Source: a bacterium (GTDB taxonomy: Bacteria; Lindowbacteria; 2-12-FULL-62-27). From it: a stretch of 40,891 nt of DNA. The translations under genes and the position numbers were made by a program. The DNA lies in NCBI GenBank assembly GCA_016202645.1, contig JACQOF010000134.1:1-40891 (forward strand). The letters are read 5' to 3'. This document shows, piece after piece, positions 6,683 through 15,105 of the stretch (the first letter of the stretch is position 1; each line of letters starts with the position of its first letter). The notes under the pieces are model-generated. The model had not been told where the DNA came from, made no database searches, and worked only from the letters and a program-made list of their open reading frames with translations.

Positions 6683-9234
6683 CAGCTGACCTTCCCGAGC
6701 GGGAGCCGGCCCTGATAGCGGTCGAGGAGTGCCTGGCGCAGCGGGGCGTGTTCGTCTTTCAGAACATGCGGGTCGTCCCGGAGGAGTTCCTCTGCCGCGC
6801 GGCGCGCCTCGTGCAGGACATCCGCGTCCCGGAAAACATCCGCGAACCGGAAATCGGGCATGCCCCACTGGCGGGTCCCGAAAAGTTCCCCGCCGCCGCG
6901 GATCCGCAGGTCCTCTTCCGCGAGTTTCGTGCCGTCATGAACTTCGGAAAAAACCCGCAGGCGGTCCAGCGTCTCCGGGGACGGATGCGGCTGGTGGATG
7001 GCGATACAGAGTCCCTGCCGGCCGTGCCGCCCGACCCGGCCGCGAAGTTGGTGGAGCTGGGAGAGGCCGAACCGTTCGGCGTGTTCGATGACGATGAGGT
7101 TCGCCCGCGGCACGTCCAGACCGACTTCAATCACCGTCGTGGAAACCAGGATGTCGAGTTGTCCACCCCGGAATTTCTCGAAGACATTTTCCTTATCCTC
7201 CGTTCCCATCCGGCCGTGCAAAAGCCCGACGCGCGCCTTTGGAAACACTTTTTCGATCCGGTCCTTCTGCACCGTCGCCGCCCGGAGGTCCAGAGTCTCG
7301 GACTCCTCGATGAGCGGATAGATGATATAGACCTGCTGGTTTTCCGCGAGGGCGCCCAGGATGAGTTTTTTCGCGATCGCGCGGTGGGACGGCGTGTCGG
7401 CCAGAAGCCGCGTCCGGGGCGGCGCCGGCGCGCCGGGCGGGCGTTCGTCGAGAAACGACATGTCGAGGTCCCCGAAGAGAGTCATCTGCAAAGTTCGCGG
7501 GATCGGCGTGGCGCTCATGATGAGAAGGTCGACGTCCGGGCCCTTTTCCCTGAGCGCCGCTCTCTGCGCGACGCCAAACCGATGCTGTTCGTCGATCACA
7601 AAGAGCGCGGGCATCCTGAAGGTCACATCCTCCTGCAGGAGCGCGTGGGTGCCGACGGCGATCTGGATCTCACCCGAGGCGAGAGCTGATTTCAGTTCCC
7701 GCTTTTTAGCCGCCGCCATTCCTCCTTTTAAAAATCCGATCTTCACCCCAACCGGGCCGAGGTCCCGAAGGAGGGTGCTGTAGTGCTGTTCCGCCAGGAT
7801 TTCCGTGGGCGCCAGGATCGCGGCCTGATAGCCGGACGCCGCTACGTGGAGGGACGCAAGTTCCGCGACCAGGGTTTTTCCGGAACCGACGTCCCCGAAG
7901 AGAAGCCGGTTCATGACGCCGGGGCGGTCGAGATCCTCGCGGATTTCCCGCCAGGATCTGGACTGAGCGGTCGTCAACGCGCCGCGAAAGGATTTCAAGA
8001 ACCGCTCCTCCAGGTCGCGCTTCGTGTAGGCGCGGTCCTTCCGCATTTTCCGGACTTCCTCACGGAGAGTCAGGACGACCAGCTGATAGATAAACAGTTC
8101 TTCGAACTTGAACCGCCGCCGCGCGGTCCCCGCCGACTCGGGGTTGTCCGGAAAGTGCAGGTGGCGGACGCTGTCGGTGACCGGCGCAAGGCCCATGGAT
8201 TCCCGGGCGGCACGGGGAATCGTCTCGACGCAAAGCGGCGCGTACTCCTGAACCGCGCGGGACACGAGTTTGCGGTAGCTTCTTTGGCCCAACCCCTCCG
8301 TCAGAGAGTAAACCGGAACTACGCCAGTAAGGGGCGGCGGATCGGCGATCCCGGCGTCCTCCGGCGTATCCCGGTCGATTTCGAATTCCGGATTGGCCAG
8401 CTGGAGCGCGTTTCGATAGGTTTCAAGTTTCCCGCTGAAAAAAACACGGTCGCCCTCCTTGAACATTTTGCCCAGATACGACTGGCCAAAAAAAACGATC
8501 CTCAGCCGAACGCCCGTCAGCACAGCCGGTCCGGGCGGTTTCGCGGATGAATGCCCCCAGAGGTCCTCCTGAAGAACCTCGGATTTGGATTCAGGCACCG
8601 CGTCCGGCGGACAGGGATGTCCAGTCCCCGAAGCTCCAGACTCAGGAAATCCCAGGACGGGATTTCCTTCAATCTGCGAAGGGGGCGGCTCGCAGTCCAC
8701 CAGCAGTTCAAGCCGGCTGCTTCCCGGCGCGCGCCGGCGAAACCGGGACGCGAACGTCTTGAGGGCGATGACTCGAGCATAAAAGTTCAGCGGCTGGCCG
8801 ACAAAAGCCTCGGAGGGCAGGCGGAGAGCCCGCCGGTCATGGTAGTCCCGCGGCGGCGTCAGAAGGAGATCGAGGACTGTCTGAATATTTTTTTTTCTGA
8901 ACTGCTCCGCTCGGGCCGGGCCCACGCCCGAAAGATACTGGATATCGCACTGGAGAACTGGCCGGCACAGATCCGCAAAGGCGTTCAGGACTTGCCAGAA
9001 GGCGTGGGACCGGACCGGCGGATCGGACCGGGCGAAGACCCTGGCGGCCTCCACGAACCGGCCCACGTGGCCTCCCGAATTTTCAAAGAGGGGGTGCCGG
9101 GCGAAAGAGCCAACACGGTCGGGCAGAGAATCCGCGAAAGCCTTCGAACCGGCGGGATCAAAACCCTTCCGGTACAAATCCTCGAGATCGTCTTTGATGG
9201 CGCTCAGCCGCTCGGCAATCTCCACAGGGCACAC
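6682..9234 (-). CDS. recG: ATP-dependent DNA helicase RecG with an internal insertion
   Basis: RecG remodels stalled replication forks and branched recombination intermediates. The 850-residue protein has an extra N-terminal segment (1-95) before the wedge domain that starts at VGPARAEQFRKK. Superfamily II helicase motifs are intact: Walker A GDVGSGKT, DEQHRFG, SATPIPRT, and the C-terminal QLRGRVGRHGRQ. The start codon is GTG at 9234 with no obvious ribosome site. Odd: within the OB-fold, between LELLVD and LRIVFF, residues about 181-240 are a Pro/Gly/Ser-rich insertion absent from the family pattern, encoded by 8515-8694 and containing a DNA palindrome (8644-8668). At about 790 residues without it, the protein would still be slightly long. 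Coupled to rsmD. Confidence 0.95.
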   Translation of the reverse strand: MCPVEIAERLSAIKDDLEDLYRKGFDPAGSKAFADSLPDRVGSFARHPLFENSGGHVGRFVEAARVFARSDPPVRSHAFWQVLNAFADLCRPVLQCDIQYLSGVGPARAEQFRKKNIQTVLDLLLTPPRDYHDRRALRLPSEAFVGQPLNFYARVIALKTFASRFRRRAPGSSRLELLVDCEPPPSQIEGNPVLGFPESGASGTGHPCPPDAVPESKSEVLQEDLWGHSSAKPPGPAVLTGVRLRIVFFGQSYLGKMFKEGDRVFFSGKLETYRNALQLANPEFEIDRDTPEDAGIADPPPLTGVVPVYSLTEGLGQRSYRKLVSRAVQEYAPLCVETIPRAARESMGLAPVTDSVRHLHFPDNPESAGTARRRFKFEELFIYQLVVLTLREEVRKMRKDRAYTKRDLEERFLKSFRGALTTAQSRSWREIREDLDRPGVMNRLLFGDVGSGKTLVAELASLHVAASGYQAAILAPTEILAEQHYSTLLRDLGPVGVKIGFLKGGMAAAKKRELKSALASGEIQIAVGTHALLQEDVTFRMPALFVIDEQHRFGVAQRAALREKGPDVDLLIMSATPIPRTLQMTLFGDLDMSFLDERPPGAPAPPRTRLLADTPSHRAIAKKLILGALAENQQVYIIYPLIEESETLDLRAATVQKDRIEKVFPKARVGLLHGRMGTEDKENVFEKFRGGQLDILVSTTVIEVGLDVPRANLIVIEHAERFGLSQLHQLRGRVGRHGRQGLCIAIHQPHPSPETLDRLRVFSEVHDGTKLAEEDLRIRGGGELFGTRQWGMPDFRFADVFRDADVLHEARRAAEELLRDDPHVLKDEHAPLRQALLDRYQGRLPLGKVS
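8644..8668. repeat. Perfect palindrome inside the recG insertion
   Basis: AGGAAATCCC (8644-8653), 5-nt loop, GGGATTTCCT (8659-8668). It lies within the stretch (8515-8694) that encodes the extra 60 residues in the RecG OB-fold, which suggests the insertion came from a palindromic repeat element that kept the frame open. Confidence 0.65.
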
Positions 9235-9315
9235 CGTAACAACAACGTTTTACAGGGCGCAAGCGACGGGACGCGCTTGAGAATATGCGGTTGGGGTTGG
9301 TAAAAGGAGGGTGGT

Positions 9316-9376
9316 TGTTCCCTCTCCCGCCCATGGTGGGAGAGGATCCGCCAAAGGCGGAGGTGAGGGTGGCGAT
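9316..9376. repeat. Intergenic hairpin repeat A (CCTCTCCC / CCGCC stem-loops)
   Basis: Two adjacent hairpins: CCTCTCCC (9321-9328) with GGGAGAGG (9338-9345), and TCCGCC-AAA-GGCGGA (9347-9361). Such paired stem-loops are a common bacterial intergenic repeat type. Together with repeat B it fills most of the 306-bp spacer 9235-9540 between the divergent recG and the QueC-like gene; apart from the repeats and a ribosome site for the latter I see no gene there. Confidence 0.6.
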
Positions 9377-9410
9377 TTGCCGGACTATTGATGGCGGTGT
9401 ATTCAATTTC

Positions 9411-9505
9411 ACCCCTTCCCCCCTTGAGGGGGAAGCTGGATGGGGGGTTTCCGAGAGAAGTTTTCCCCCCTCCCAACCTCCCCCACAAGGGGGGAGGATG
9501 AAATT
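9411..9505. repeat. Palindromic repeat B, first copy (second copy at 23677-23778)
   Basis: The element consists of two short hairpins (C-run/TTGA/G-run at the left, CCTCCCCC-ACAA-GGGGGGAGG at the right) that are also imperfect inverted copies of each other, so it folds end to end. The left part (CTTCCCCCCTTGAGGG) and right part (CCCCCCTCCCAACCTCCCCC) are found again at 23677-23778 with a different central loop. Here it is intergenic; there it lies inside a coding sequence. Confidence 0.85.
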
Positions 9506-9540
9506 AAAAACGCTGGGGTCAATAAAGGAGACTTGCGCAC

Positions 9541-10206
9541 ATGCCAAAGCGAGGCGGGGCGGGAAGGGCGGCGGTGCTGGTCAGCGGCGGCGCGGACAGC
9601 GCCTGTCTTATGGCCTGGGCCGCCGAGCACTTTCGGACGGTCTGGCCGATTTATATCAGCTGTGGTCTCAAGTGGGAAACGGCCGAGCGGCGGGCGCTCC
9701 GCGGGTTTCTTCGGGCCTGGACTCATCCGAACGTCCGCAAGCCAGTATTTCTGAAAATGCCAGTGGAAGATATTTATGGAAGACACTGGAGCGTGACGGG
9801 CCGCGGCGTGCCGGGGCGACGAAGTTCCGACTCCGCAGTCCACCTTCCGGGCCGAAATCTGCTGCTGCTGTCCAAAGCGGCTGTGTACTGTGCCGGACGG
9901 GGCATCGAGACCATCTGTCTCGGCACACTGGCCGCGAATCCCTTTCGAGACGCCCAACTGACGTTTTTCTCATCCTTCGCGGATATGGCCACACGCGCGT
10001 TGGGTCGCCGTATTCGGGTCCGCGCGCCGTTCCACCGACTGACAAAATCCGGCCTTCTTCGGCGCTACCGGAACTGTCTTCCGCTCCACCTCACCTTCTC
10101 ATGCCTTCGGCCGGCCAACCGATCCGGCAAACCCTGCGGATCCTGCAACAAATGTGTCGAGTGGAACAGGGTAAGGCGCGAATCCGGGCGGCGGTTCGGT
10201 TCTTGA
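9541..10206 (+). CDS. QueC-like PP-loop ATPase (non-canonical 7-cyano-7-deazaguanine synthase homologue)
   Basis: The 221-residue protein has the PP-loop SGGADS (residues 15-20), the LPGRNLLLLS segment (102-111) matching QueC's 'vPgRNlifLs', and a C-terminal zinc site C188, C199, C202, C205 (CGSCNKC). QueC makes preQ0 from carboxy-deazaguanine for queuosine synthesis. However the substrate-side motif 'YPDCRpeF' of canonical QueC is replaced by NPFRDAQLTFF (133-143), as in a divergent ExsB/QueC-like clade. AAGGAG at 9525-9530 lies 10 nt before the ATG. No queD, queE, queF or tgt is nearby; the next genes are a MoeB/MoeZ-type E1 enzyme and a primase-like protein, so a role outside queuosine is possible. 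Confidence 0.7.
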   Translation: MPKRGGAGRAAVLVSGGADSACLMAWAAEHFRTVWPIYISCGLKWETAERRALRGFLRAWTHPNVRKPVFLKMPVEDIYGRHWSVTGRGVPGRRSSDSAVHLPGRNLLLLSKAAVYCAGRGIETICLGTLAANPFRDAQLTFFSSFADMATRALGRRIRVRAPFHRLTKSGLLRRYRNCLPLHLTFSCLRPANRSGKPCGSCNKCVEWNRVRRESGRRFGS

Positions 10207-10237
10207 AAAATCCGTCTGCCGGATGCACACTGTGCGC

Positions 10238-11383
10238 ATGGCGTTAACGCAGGCCCAAATTGCCAGATTCAGCCGGCACCTCATCATGCCGGAAGTGGGG
10301 ACGGAGGGGCAGGAAAAGCTCATCCAGTCCAAAATCCTTCTCATCGGGACGGGAGGGCTGGGGTCTCCGCTGGCCATGTATCTGGCCGCCGCCGGCGTGG
10401 GGCGGCTCACGCTCGTCGATTTCGACCGCGTCGACGAATCGAACCTCCAGCGCCAGGTCATTCACTTCACGTCGGACGTTGGCAAGCTCAAAGTCGATTC
10501 CGCGAAAGCGAAGATCCAGGAGATCAACCCGTACTGCGACGTTGTGACGCACAACACGCGGGTCTCATCGGAAAACGCCATGTCCCTCATCGGCGACCAC
10601 GACGTCGTCATCGACGGCACCGACAATTTTCCGACGCGCTACCTCATGAACGACGCGTGCGTTCTGTCGGGCAAACCCAACATTTACGGATCCATTTTCC
10701 GATTCGAGGGCCAGGCAACGGTTTTCTATCCGGGCCGGGGCCCCTGCTACCGCTGTCTCTATCCGGAGCCGCCGCCGCCCGGGGCTGTGCCGAGTTGCGC
10801 GGAGGGCGGCGTCCTCGGGATTCTCCCGGGAATCATCGGGCTGGTCCAGGCGACCGAAGCCATCAAAATCATTCTCGGCAAAGGCACCCTGCTCGTCGGA
10901 CGGCTGATGCTCTTCAACGCGATGGACATGAAATTCCGCGAGGTCAAGATCCGCCAGAACCCGGAGTGCCCCCTGTGCGGAACGAACCGCACGATCACGG
11001 GCCTGATCGACTACGAGCAATTCTGCGGCATCGGCCGCGGCGAGGCCGAGCCCGCGGCGAACGGCGCGTCCGAGATTTCCGCCGGGGAAGTGGCGAAGCT
11101 CCGCAAAGAACGGCCGGGGCTTGTGCTGGTGGACGTCCGCGAGGACGGCGAGCTGTCGATCTGCCGGATCAACGGCGCGACCCACATTCCGCTGGGAAGC
11201 ATCCCGGACCGGTTCAACCAGCTCCGGCCCGACGCCGAAATCGTGACGTTCTGCCATCACGGGATGCGGTCGATGAAGGCCGCGAATTTTCTAAAAGAGC
11301 AGGGCTACAAGAACGTCAAAAGCATGAAAGGCGGCATCGACGCCTGGAGCACTGAAGTCGACGCGTCCGTACCCCGCTACTGA
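10238..11383 (+). CDS. MoeB/MoeZ-type E1-like adenylyltransferase with C-terminal rhodanese domain
   Basis: This 381-residue protein activates the C-terminal glycine of ubiquitin-like sulfur carriers (MoaD, ThiS, CysO type) by adenylation and can load sulfur through its rhodanese domain. Visible features: nucleotide motif GTGGLG (37-42), DFDRVDESNLQRQ, a Cys in the PSCAEGG segment (C187), zinc ligands C170/C173 and C244/C247, then a rhodanese domain from about 278 with active-site C339 in FCHHGMRS. The ATG at 10238 starts MALTQAQIARFSRHL, typical of the family; an upstream in-frame ATG at 10223 adds five residues. No MoaD/ThiS-like gene is in the window. It follows the QueC-like gene by 31 nt and is followed almost directly by the primase-like gene. 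Confidence 0.92.
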   Translation: MALTQAQIARFSRHLIMPEVGTEGQEKLIQSKILLIGTGGLGSPLAMYLAAAGVGRLTLVDFDRVDESNLQRQVIHFTSDVGKLKVDSAKAKIQEINPYCDVVTHNTRVSSENAMSLIGDHDVVIDGTDNFPTRYLMNDACVLSGKPNIYGSIFRFEGQATVFYPGRGPCYRCLYPEPPPPGAVPSCAEGGVLGILPGIIGLVQATEAIKIILGKGTLLVGRLMLFNAMDMKFREVKIRQNPECPLCGTNRTITGLIDYEQFCGIGRGEAEPAANGASEISAGEVAKLRKERPGLVLVDVREDGELSICRINGATHIPLGSIPDRFNQLRPDAEIVTFCHHGMRSMKAANFLKEQGYKNVKSMKGGIDAWSTEVDASVPRY

Positions 11384-11415
11384 TCAACCAAGTCGAGTAC
11401 TACCGCCATCCCGCC

Positions 11416-12702
11416 GTGCGGCGGCGGATTCATTCCTTTGTCGAAAAGTCCCGCTACATCGTCGGCTACGGCGAGTCGGAACTCTGGAAGGGAAATCAGA
11501 AAGGATATTACACGGCGGACATCGGCGACCTGGACCACATGCTCGACCGGGGGCTCGACATCCTCGAGTGCGTGGCCCAGAACGACGCCACCCTGGGGCT
11601 TCTTGACGTCGAATACTACAACCCCTGCTATCCGGGCGAAGCCCATCTCAATCCGGGCCGGGTCTTCCGGCTTCTGGAGCCGATTTACGCCGCGATCCGG
11701 AAAATCTACCGGCGGTACAATGTCCCCATCGTCGCCGACATCACGGGCCAGGGCTATCATTTCTGGAGCCGCTTCCCGTTCGGCCCGCGCCACCGTCAGC
11801 TCGAGAAACTCGGCCGGCTGGAACCCACCGTCGAGGCGGCCTACCGCCGCAAATCCGTTTCCGAGGAGGCCGGCCTCGGATACTCGGGCATGGGCCGTCT
11901 GCATCTGTTTCTCACGGGCGAAATTCTGCGGGAAATCGGCGCGCGGCGCCGCGCCGGATCCAGAATCCTGCCGGTCTACTTCTCCGACATCAATCCTCCC
12001 GGCGGCCGCGAGGCGGTATCCATCGATCTCACGTCATACGCCGACCCCGTCTACATGCGGGACATCCGGGTGCCGTTTTCTTCCTATCAAAAACATAAAG
12101 TCCTGGTCGACAAGGTTGGCAAAAAAAACGCGAGCCGGATTCCCGTGGAGATCATCATCCCGCGCATGATTTCCGGACGACTGAAACTCGATCTCAAGAC
12201 CTGCCTCCGGACCCGCCGGCATTTCCGCATGGCCGCCGATTTGGCCGAAAGAGCCGACACGACGCTTCGGGACGGAACGGACGGCTGGCTGCGAGTGATC
12301 GACGCCTACCGGCGCTCGCAGATCGGCGCGTTTTTCTACCATTTCGACGAAGGCGAACCCGTCTCTCCATTCGTGGCCTACAAAAAACTTCCGCCCTGCA
12401 TCCGCCATGCCTTGAATCCCTACCAGCTCCTGGAACCGACCCAAGCCCAGGCCGCCGTCCGCGTCCTGGACAAGATGGGGATGCACCCGAAACAAATCGG
12501 CGAGCTGTTTTTCCGCAAGTACCGCCGGACCCCGTTCGGGAGCTACAACCCCCAGCGCCGCGCGTATTTCTGGGCCGAAAGCTACGCCGCCTTCATCCAC
12601 GCGGGGATTGACCGCAAGAAGGACCTGACCTGCCGGGACCACCAGCGCCGAAACCGCTGTGTCCAGCCCAACTGCGGGTGGAACTTGTCGGCTTACCGGT
12701 AA
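11416..12702 (+). CDS. Putative single-chain archaeo-eukaryotic-type primase (PriS-like + PriL-like)
   Basis: I do not recognise a named bacterial family, but the 428-residue protein shows the motif order of archaeo-eukaryotic primases. Motif I: LLDVEYYN (D64, E66). Motif II: DITGQGYHFWSRFP, the sGxGxH pattern (G111, G113, H115). Motif III region: VSIDLTSYADPVYMRDIRVPFSSYQKHK-like, with D204/D210, R215, R218 and K226/K228, matching the 'D...R..R.P.S.h.K' block. The C-terminal 110 residues resemble the Fe-S domain of the primase large subunit: PPCIRHAL (C328), a helical segment with 'vLDKMGMHPKQIgelF', then C406, C415 and C420 in CRDHQRRNRC-x4-C. The listed start is GTG 11416; the frame stays open upstream through QVEYYRHPAVRRRI up to the moeB-like stop, so the true start may be a non-ATG codon near 11380-11392. 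The 3' end overlaps the convergent MMPL gene by 10 bp. Each part is inference from motifs. Confidence 0.6.
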   Translation: MRRRIHSFVEKSRYIVGYGESELWKGNQKGYYTADIGDLDHMLDRGLDILECVAQNDATLGLLDVEYYNPCYPGEAHLNPGRVFRLLEPIYAAIRKIYRRYNVPIVADITGQGYHFWSRFPFGPRHRQLEKLGRLEPTVEAAYRRKSVSEEAGLGYSGMGRLHLFLTGEILREIGARRRAGSRILPVYFSDINPPGGREAVSIDLTSYADPVYMRDIRVPFSSYQKHKVLVDKVGKKNASRIPVEIIIPRMISGRLKLDLKTCLRTRRHFRMAADLAERADTTLRDGTDGWLRVIDAYRRSQIGAFFYHFDEGEPVSPFVAYKKLPPCIRHALNPYQLLEPTQAQAAVRVLDKMGMHPKQIGELFFRKYRRTPFGSYNPQRRAYFWAESYAAFIHAGIDRKKDLTCRDHQRRNRCVQPNCGWNLSAYR

Positions 12703-15014
12703 AACGCCTTTTTATCCAGGAGGAGCAGGAGGACGGGGAGGAGAAAAAACTCCGCGAGGATCGCCAGGATCCAGACTTCGGTTGTCAGGACGCCGAAGTA
12801 AACCGTCGGCCGGAAACTTGAAAAGACGAAAATCGAAAATCCGATCACGTTCAGGACCGTCGCCAGCCACAGGGCCTGGCCGCATTCGTCCAGCGTTCCC
12901 GGCATGGCCTCCTCCGCGGACTGGCCCTTCATTCTCCGGCGGACGTACGCGTAGAAGAAATACACGGTGTCGTCGTCCGCCAGGCCCAGCGTGATGGCCG
13001 CGACCGTCGCCGTCGCGACGTTCAGGGTGATGCCGGCCAGTCCCATCGTCGCGAACATGAGGATGATCGGGAAGACGTTCGGGAGAAGCGCCAGGAGCGC
13101 CCAGACCGGCCGGCCGACCTGGAGCCAGAAGACGAGGGCGATGACGACGAGGGTGATGACGAGACTCCGGAGCTGGGTTTCGAGGATGAACCGGTCCAGC
13201 CGCGCGTACGCTTCGACGACGCCCGTCAGATGGAACGCCTGATCCGGCCCGAAAATCTCGCGGGTCAGGCTTTCCATCCGGTCAAAAAGTTCCAGCGCTT
13301 CATTGTTGGTCATCCGGGGCAGGCGGGTTTGAACCCGCATCCGCGTCCAGGAGGGATTGACGAAACGGTTCAGGGTCTCATCTCCGCCGGATGACAGGGA
13401 CAGAAGGAGGAGTTCCTGTTCGAGGAGGTCCCGCCGGTCCGGCAGGCGGTAGTCCGCGCCGCCGTGGAGAGCTTTCGTCAGAGTTTTCAGGACCGGATTG
13501 AGGGACAGGACCGTTTTGATCTCCGGCATTTCCTGAAGCCGCCGGACAAGCGTTTCCGTTTTCTGAAGCGCGTCCACGGATTTGAGCCCGTCCGTCTCCG
13601 GCGACGTCAGCACGATCTCAACCGGGCCCGTGTTGCCGAAGCGCGATTCGATAAAATCCATCGACCGCATAAACCGGCTGTCAGTCTTGAAGAAGTTGGT
13701 GAGCTGGGTGTCGACCGTGATCCGGCCGACGCCGACCGCGGCGAGTCCGCACAGCAACCCGAAGGCGATGATCAGCGGGTATCGAAAGGTTCCGCAGATC
13801 CGGCTGATCCGCTCCGGATATCCCGCCTTCGCCGTGAGGGTCCACCCGGACGACCGTTCCCGCCCTCGAACGTCCCCTTCTCTCAGGAAGGTCAATAAAA
13901 CCGGCACCGTAAAAAACGAAAATGCGTAGGTAAACAGGATGCCCACGCCCGACCAGAATCCGAAATGCCCGATCGCCGGGACCGCGCCCCCGGTGAGGCT
14001 GAAGAACCCGGCGAAAGTCGTGAGCCCCGAGAGAAAACTGGGCAGGGCCACTTCCGAGGATGCCCGGGCTACGCGTTCGGCCAAGCTTCCCCGGAAGCCC
14101 CGTTCCCCGGCCCGCAGGAATCTTTCGACGAGATGAATATCATCCGCGATCGCCATGGCCATAAGAAGCGGCGGCAGGATTCCCGTCATGAGATGGATCG
14201 GCACGCCAAAATGGCCCATGGTCCCAAGAACAATGCCGACCGTGAGGACGCAGTCCGCCAGGAAAATCGCCGTCAGATGGACGCTTCGAAACAAAATCCA
14301 GAAAACGACCGTCAGAGCCACGAGACAGATTGATCCGAATACAAAGTAATCCCGCAGGGTCATCCGGTCCATTTCGTATTGCGCAAAAATGTAGCCGCCG
14401 AGAAAGAACGGCACGTGTTCCGCGTTGACGATCCGGCTCACCGCTTCGACCTGCGCCTCACCCGCCTTCGGCGTCTCAAATCTCAATAAAAACGCGGCCA
14501 CCGATCCGTCCGCAGATACAAGCTGACGCACAAACCGCTCGTCCCCCACAATCCGTCTCCGGATCGACGCCGCCGGTTCCACGCCAAACCGCCCGCGGAG
14601 GTCGTCCACGATGATGGTACCCTCGCCCTCGGTTTCCTCCGTCCACACGTCCGTCGTTCCCGGCAGTCCCAGTACCTCGACCACGCCCGGCAGGCCCTCG
14701 AACGCGCTATGAAGACGGTCCAGGAGCGCGAAATTCGTGTCGGTAAACGCATCGCCGAGATCCAGTGCGACGAACAGATACTCGTCGCTTCCGAATGTTT
14801 CCGTGAAAGCCTGATAGCGCGTATAGGAGGGCGTCTCGTCCGAAAACCACACGTCAACCGTATTGTTGATATGAAGTTTCGGCAGGCCGCTCAGGCCGGC
14901 GAGACACAAAAGCCCCATCAACACCGTCGCGAGAATGCGGTGCTTAAAGAGTCCGAGGTACCCTCTCTCGATCCAAGACTGCATCCTTTCGATCCGTTCT
15001 ACATTCCAGAGCAT
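12693..15014 (-). CDS. MMPL/RND-superfamily transporter
   Basis: The 773-residue protein has the RND layout: one N-terminal membrane helix (about 28-46), a periplasmic domain, a five-to-six helix bundle (about 222-385), a second single helix (about 408-430), a second periplasmic domain, and a final helix bundle (about 628-768). The sterol-sensing-like block GVPIHLMTGILPPLLMAMAIADDIHL and its counterpart GLADDDTVYFFYAYVRRR carry the paired acidic residues used for proton coupling. Members export lipids, hopanoids or other hydrophobic molecules; HpnN-like is possible. The gene stands alone; its stop overlaps the primase-like gene tail by 10 bp. ATG at 15014; a second in-frame Met is 10 codons in. 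Confidence 0.88.
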   Translation of the reverse strand: MLWNVERIERMQSWIERGYLGLFKHRILATVLMGLLCLAGLSGLPKLHINNTVDVWFSDETPSYTRYQAFTETFGSDEYLFVALDLGDAFTDTNFALLDRLHSAFEGLPGVVEVLGLPGTTDVWTEETEGEGTIIVDDLRGRFGVEPAASIRRRIVGDERFVRQLVSADGSVAAFLLRFETPKAGEAQVEAVSRIVNAEHVPFFLGGYIFAQYEMDRMTLRDYFVFGSICLVALTVVFWILFRSVHLTAIFLADCVLTVGIVLGTMGHFGVPIHLMTGILPPLLMAMAIADDIHLVERFLRAGERGFRGSLAERVARASSEVALPSFLSGLTTFAGFFSLTGGAVPAIGHFGFWSGVGILFTYAFSFFTVPVLLTFLREGDVRGRERSSGWTLTAKAGYPERISRICGTFRYPLIIAFGLLCGLAAVGVGRITVDTQLTNFFKTDSRFMRSMDFIESRFGNTGPVEIVLTSPETDGLKSVDALQKTETLVRRLQEMPEIKTVLSLNPVLKTLTKALHGGADYRLPDRRDLLEQELLLLSLSSGGDETLNRFVNPSWTRMRVQTRLPRMTNNEALELFDRMESLTREIFGPDQAFHLTGVVEAYARLDRFILETQLRSLVITLVVIALVFWLQVGRPVWALLALLPNVFPIILMFATMGLAGITLNVATATVAAITLGLADDDTVYFFYAYVRRRMKGQSAEEAMPGTLDECGQALWLATVLNVIGFSIFVFSSFRPTVYFGVLTTEVWILAILAEFFLLPVLLLLLDKKAFYR

Positions 15015-15105
15015 GGTCGCGAGTGTAGTATGCCAGAAATCTCTTTACATTTGTCATTGGCGGGAATGTTCCATTGTTTGGGAATGATCCCCGTTCTGTA
15101 CCCCG

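Noticed and set aside
6683-6868. N-terminal extension of rsmD
   Set aside because: This part is recG in another frame; the ATG at 6682 overlapping the recG stop gives the normal RsmD N-terminus.
9316-9505. Possible CRISPR array in the repeat-rich spacer
   Set aside because: The repeats are different palindromes, not evenly spaced identical direct repeats, and no cas genes are present.
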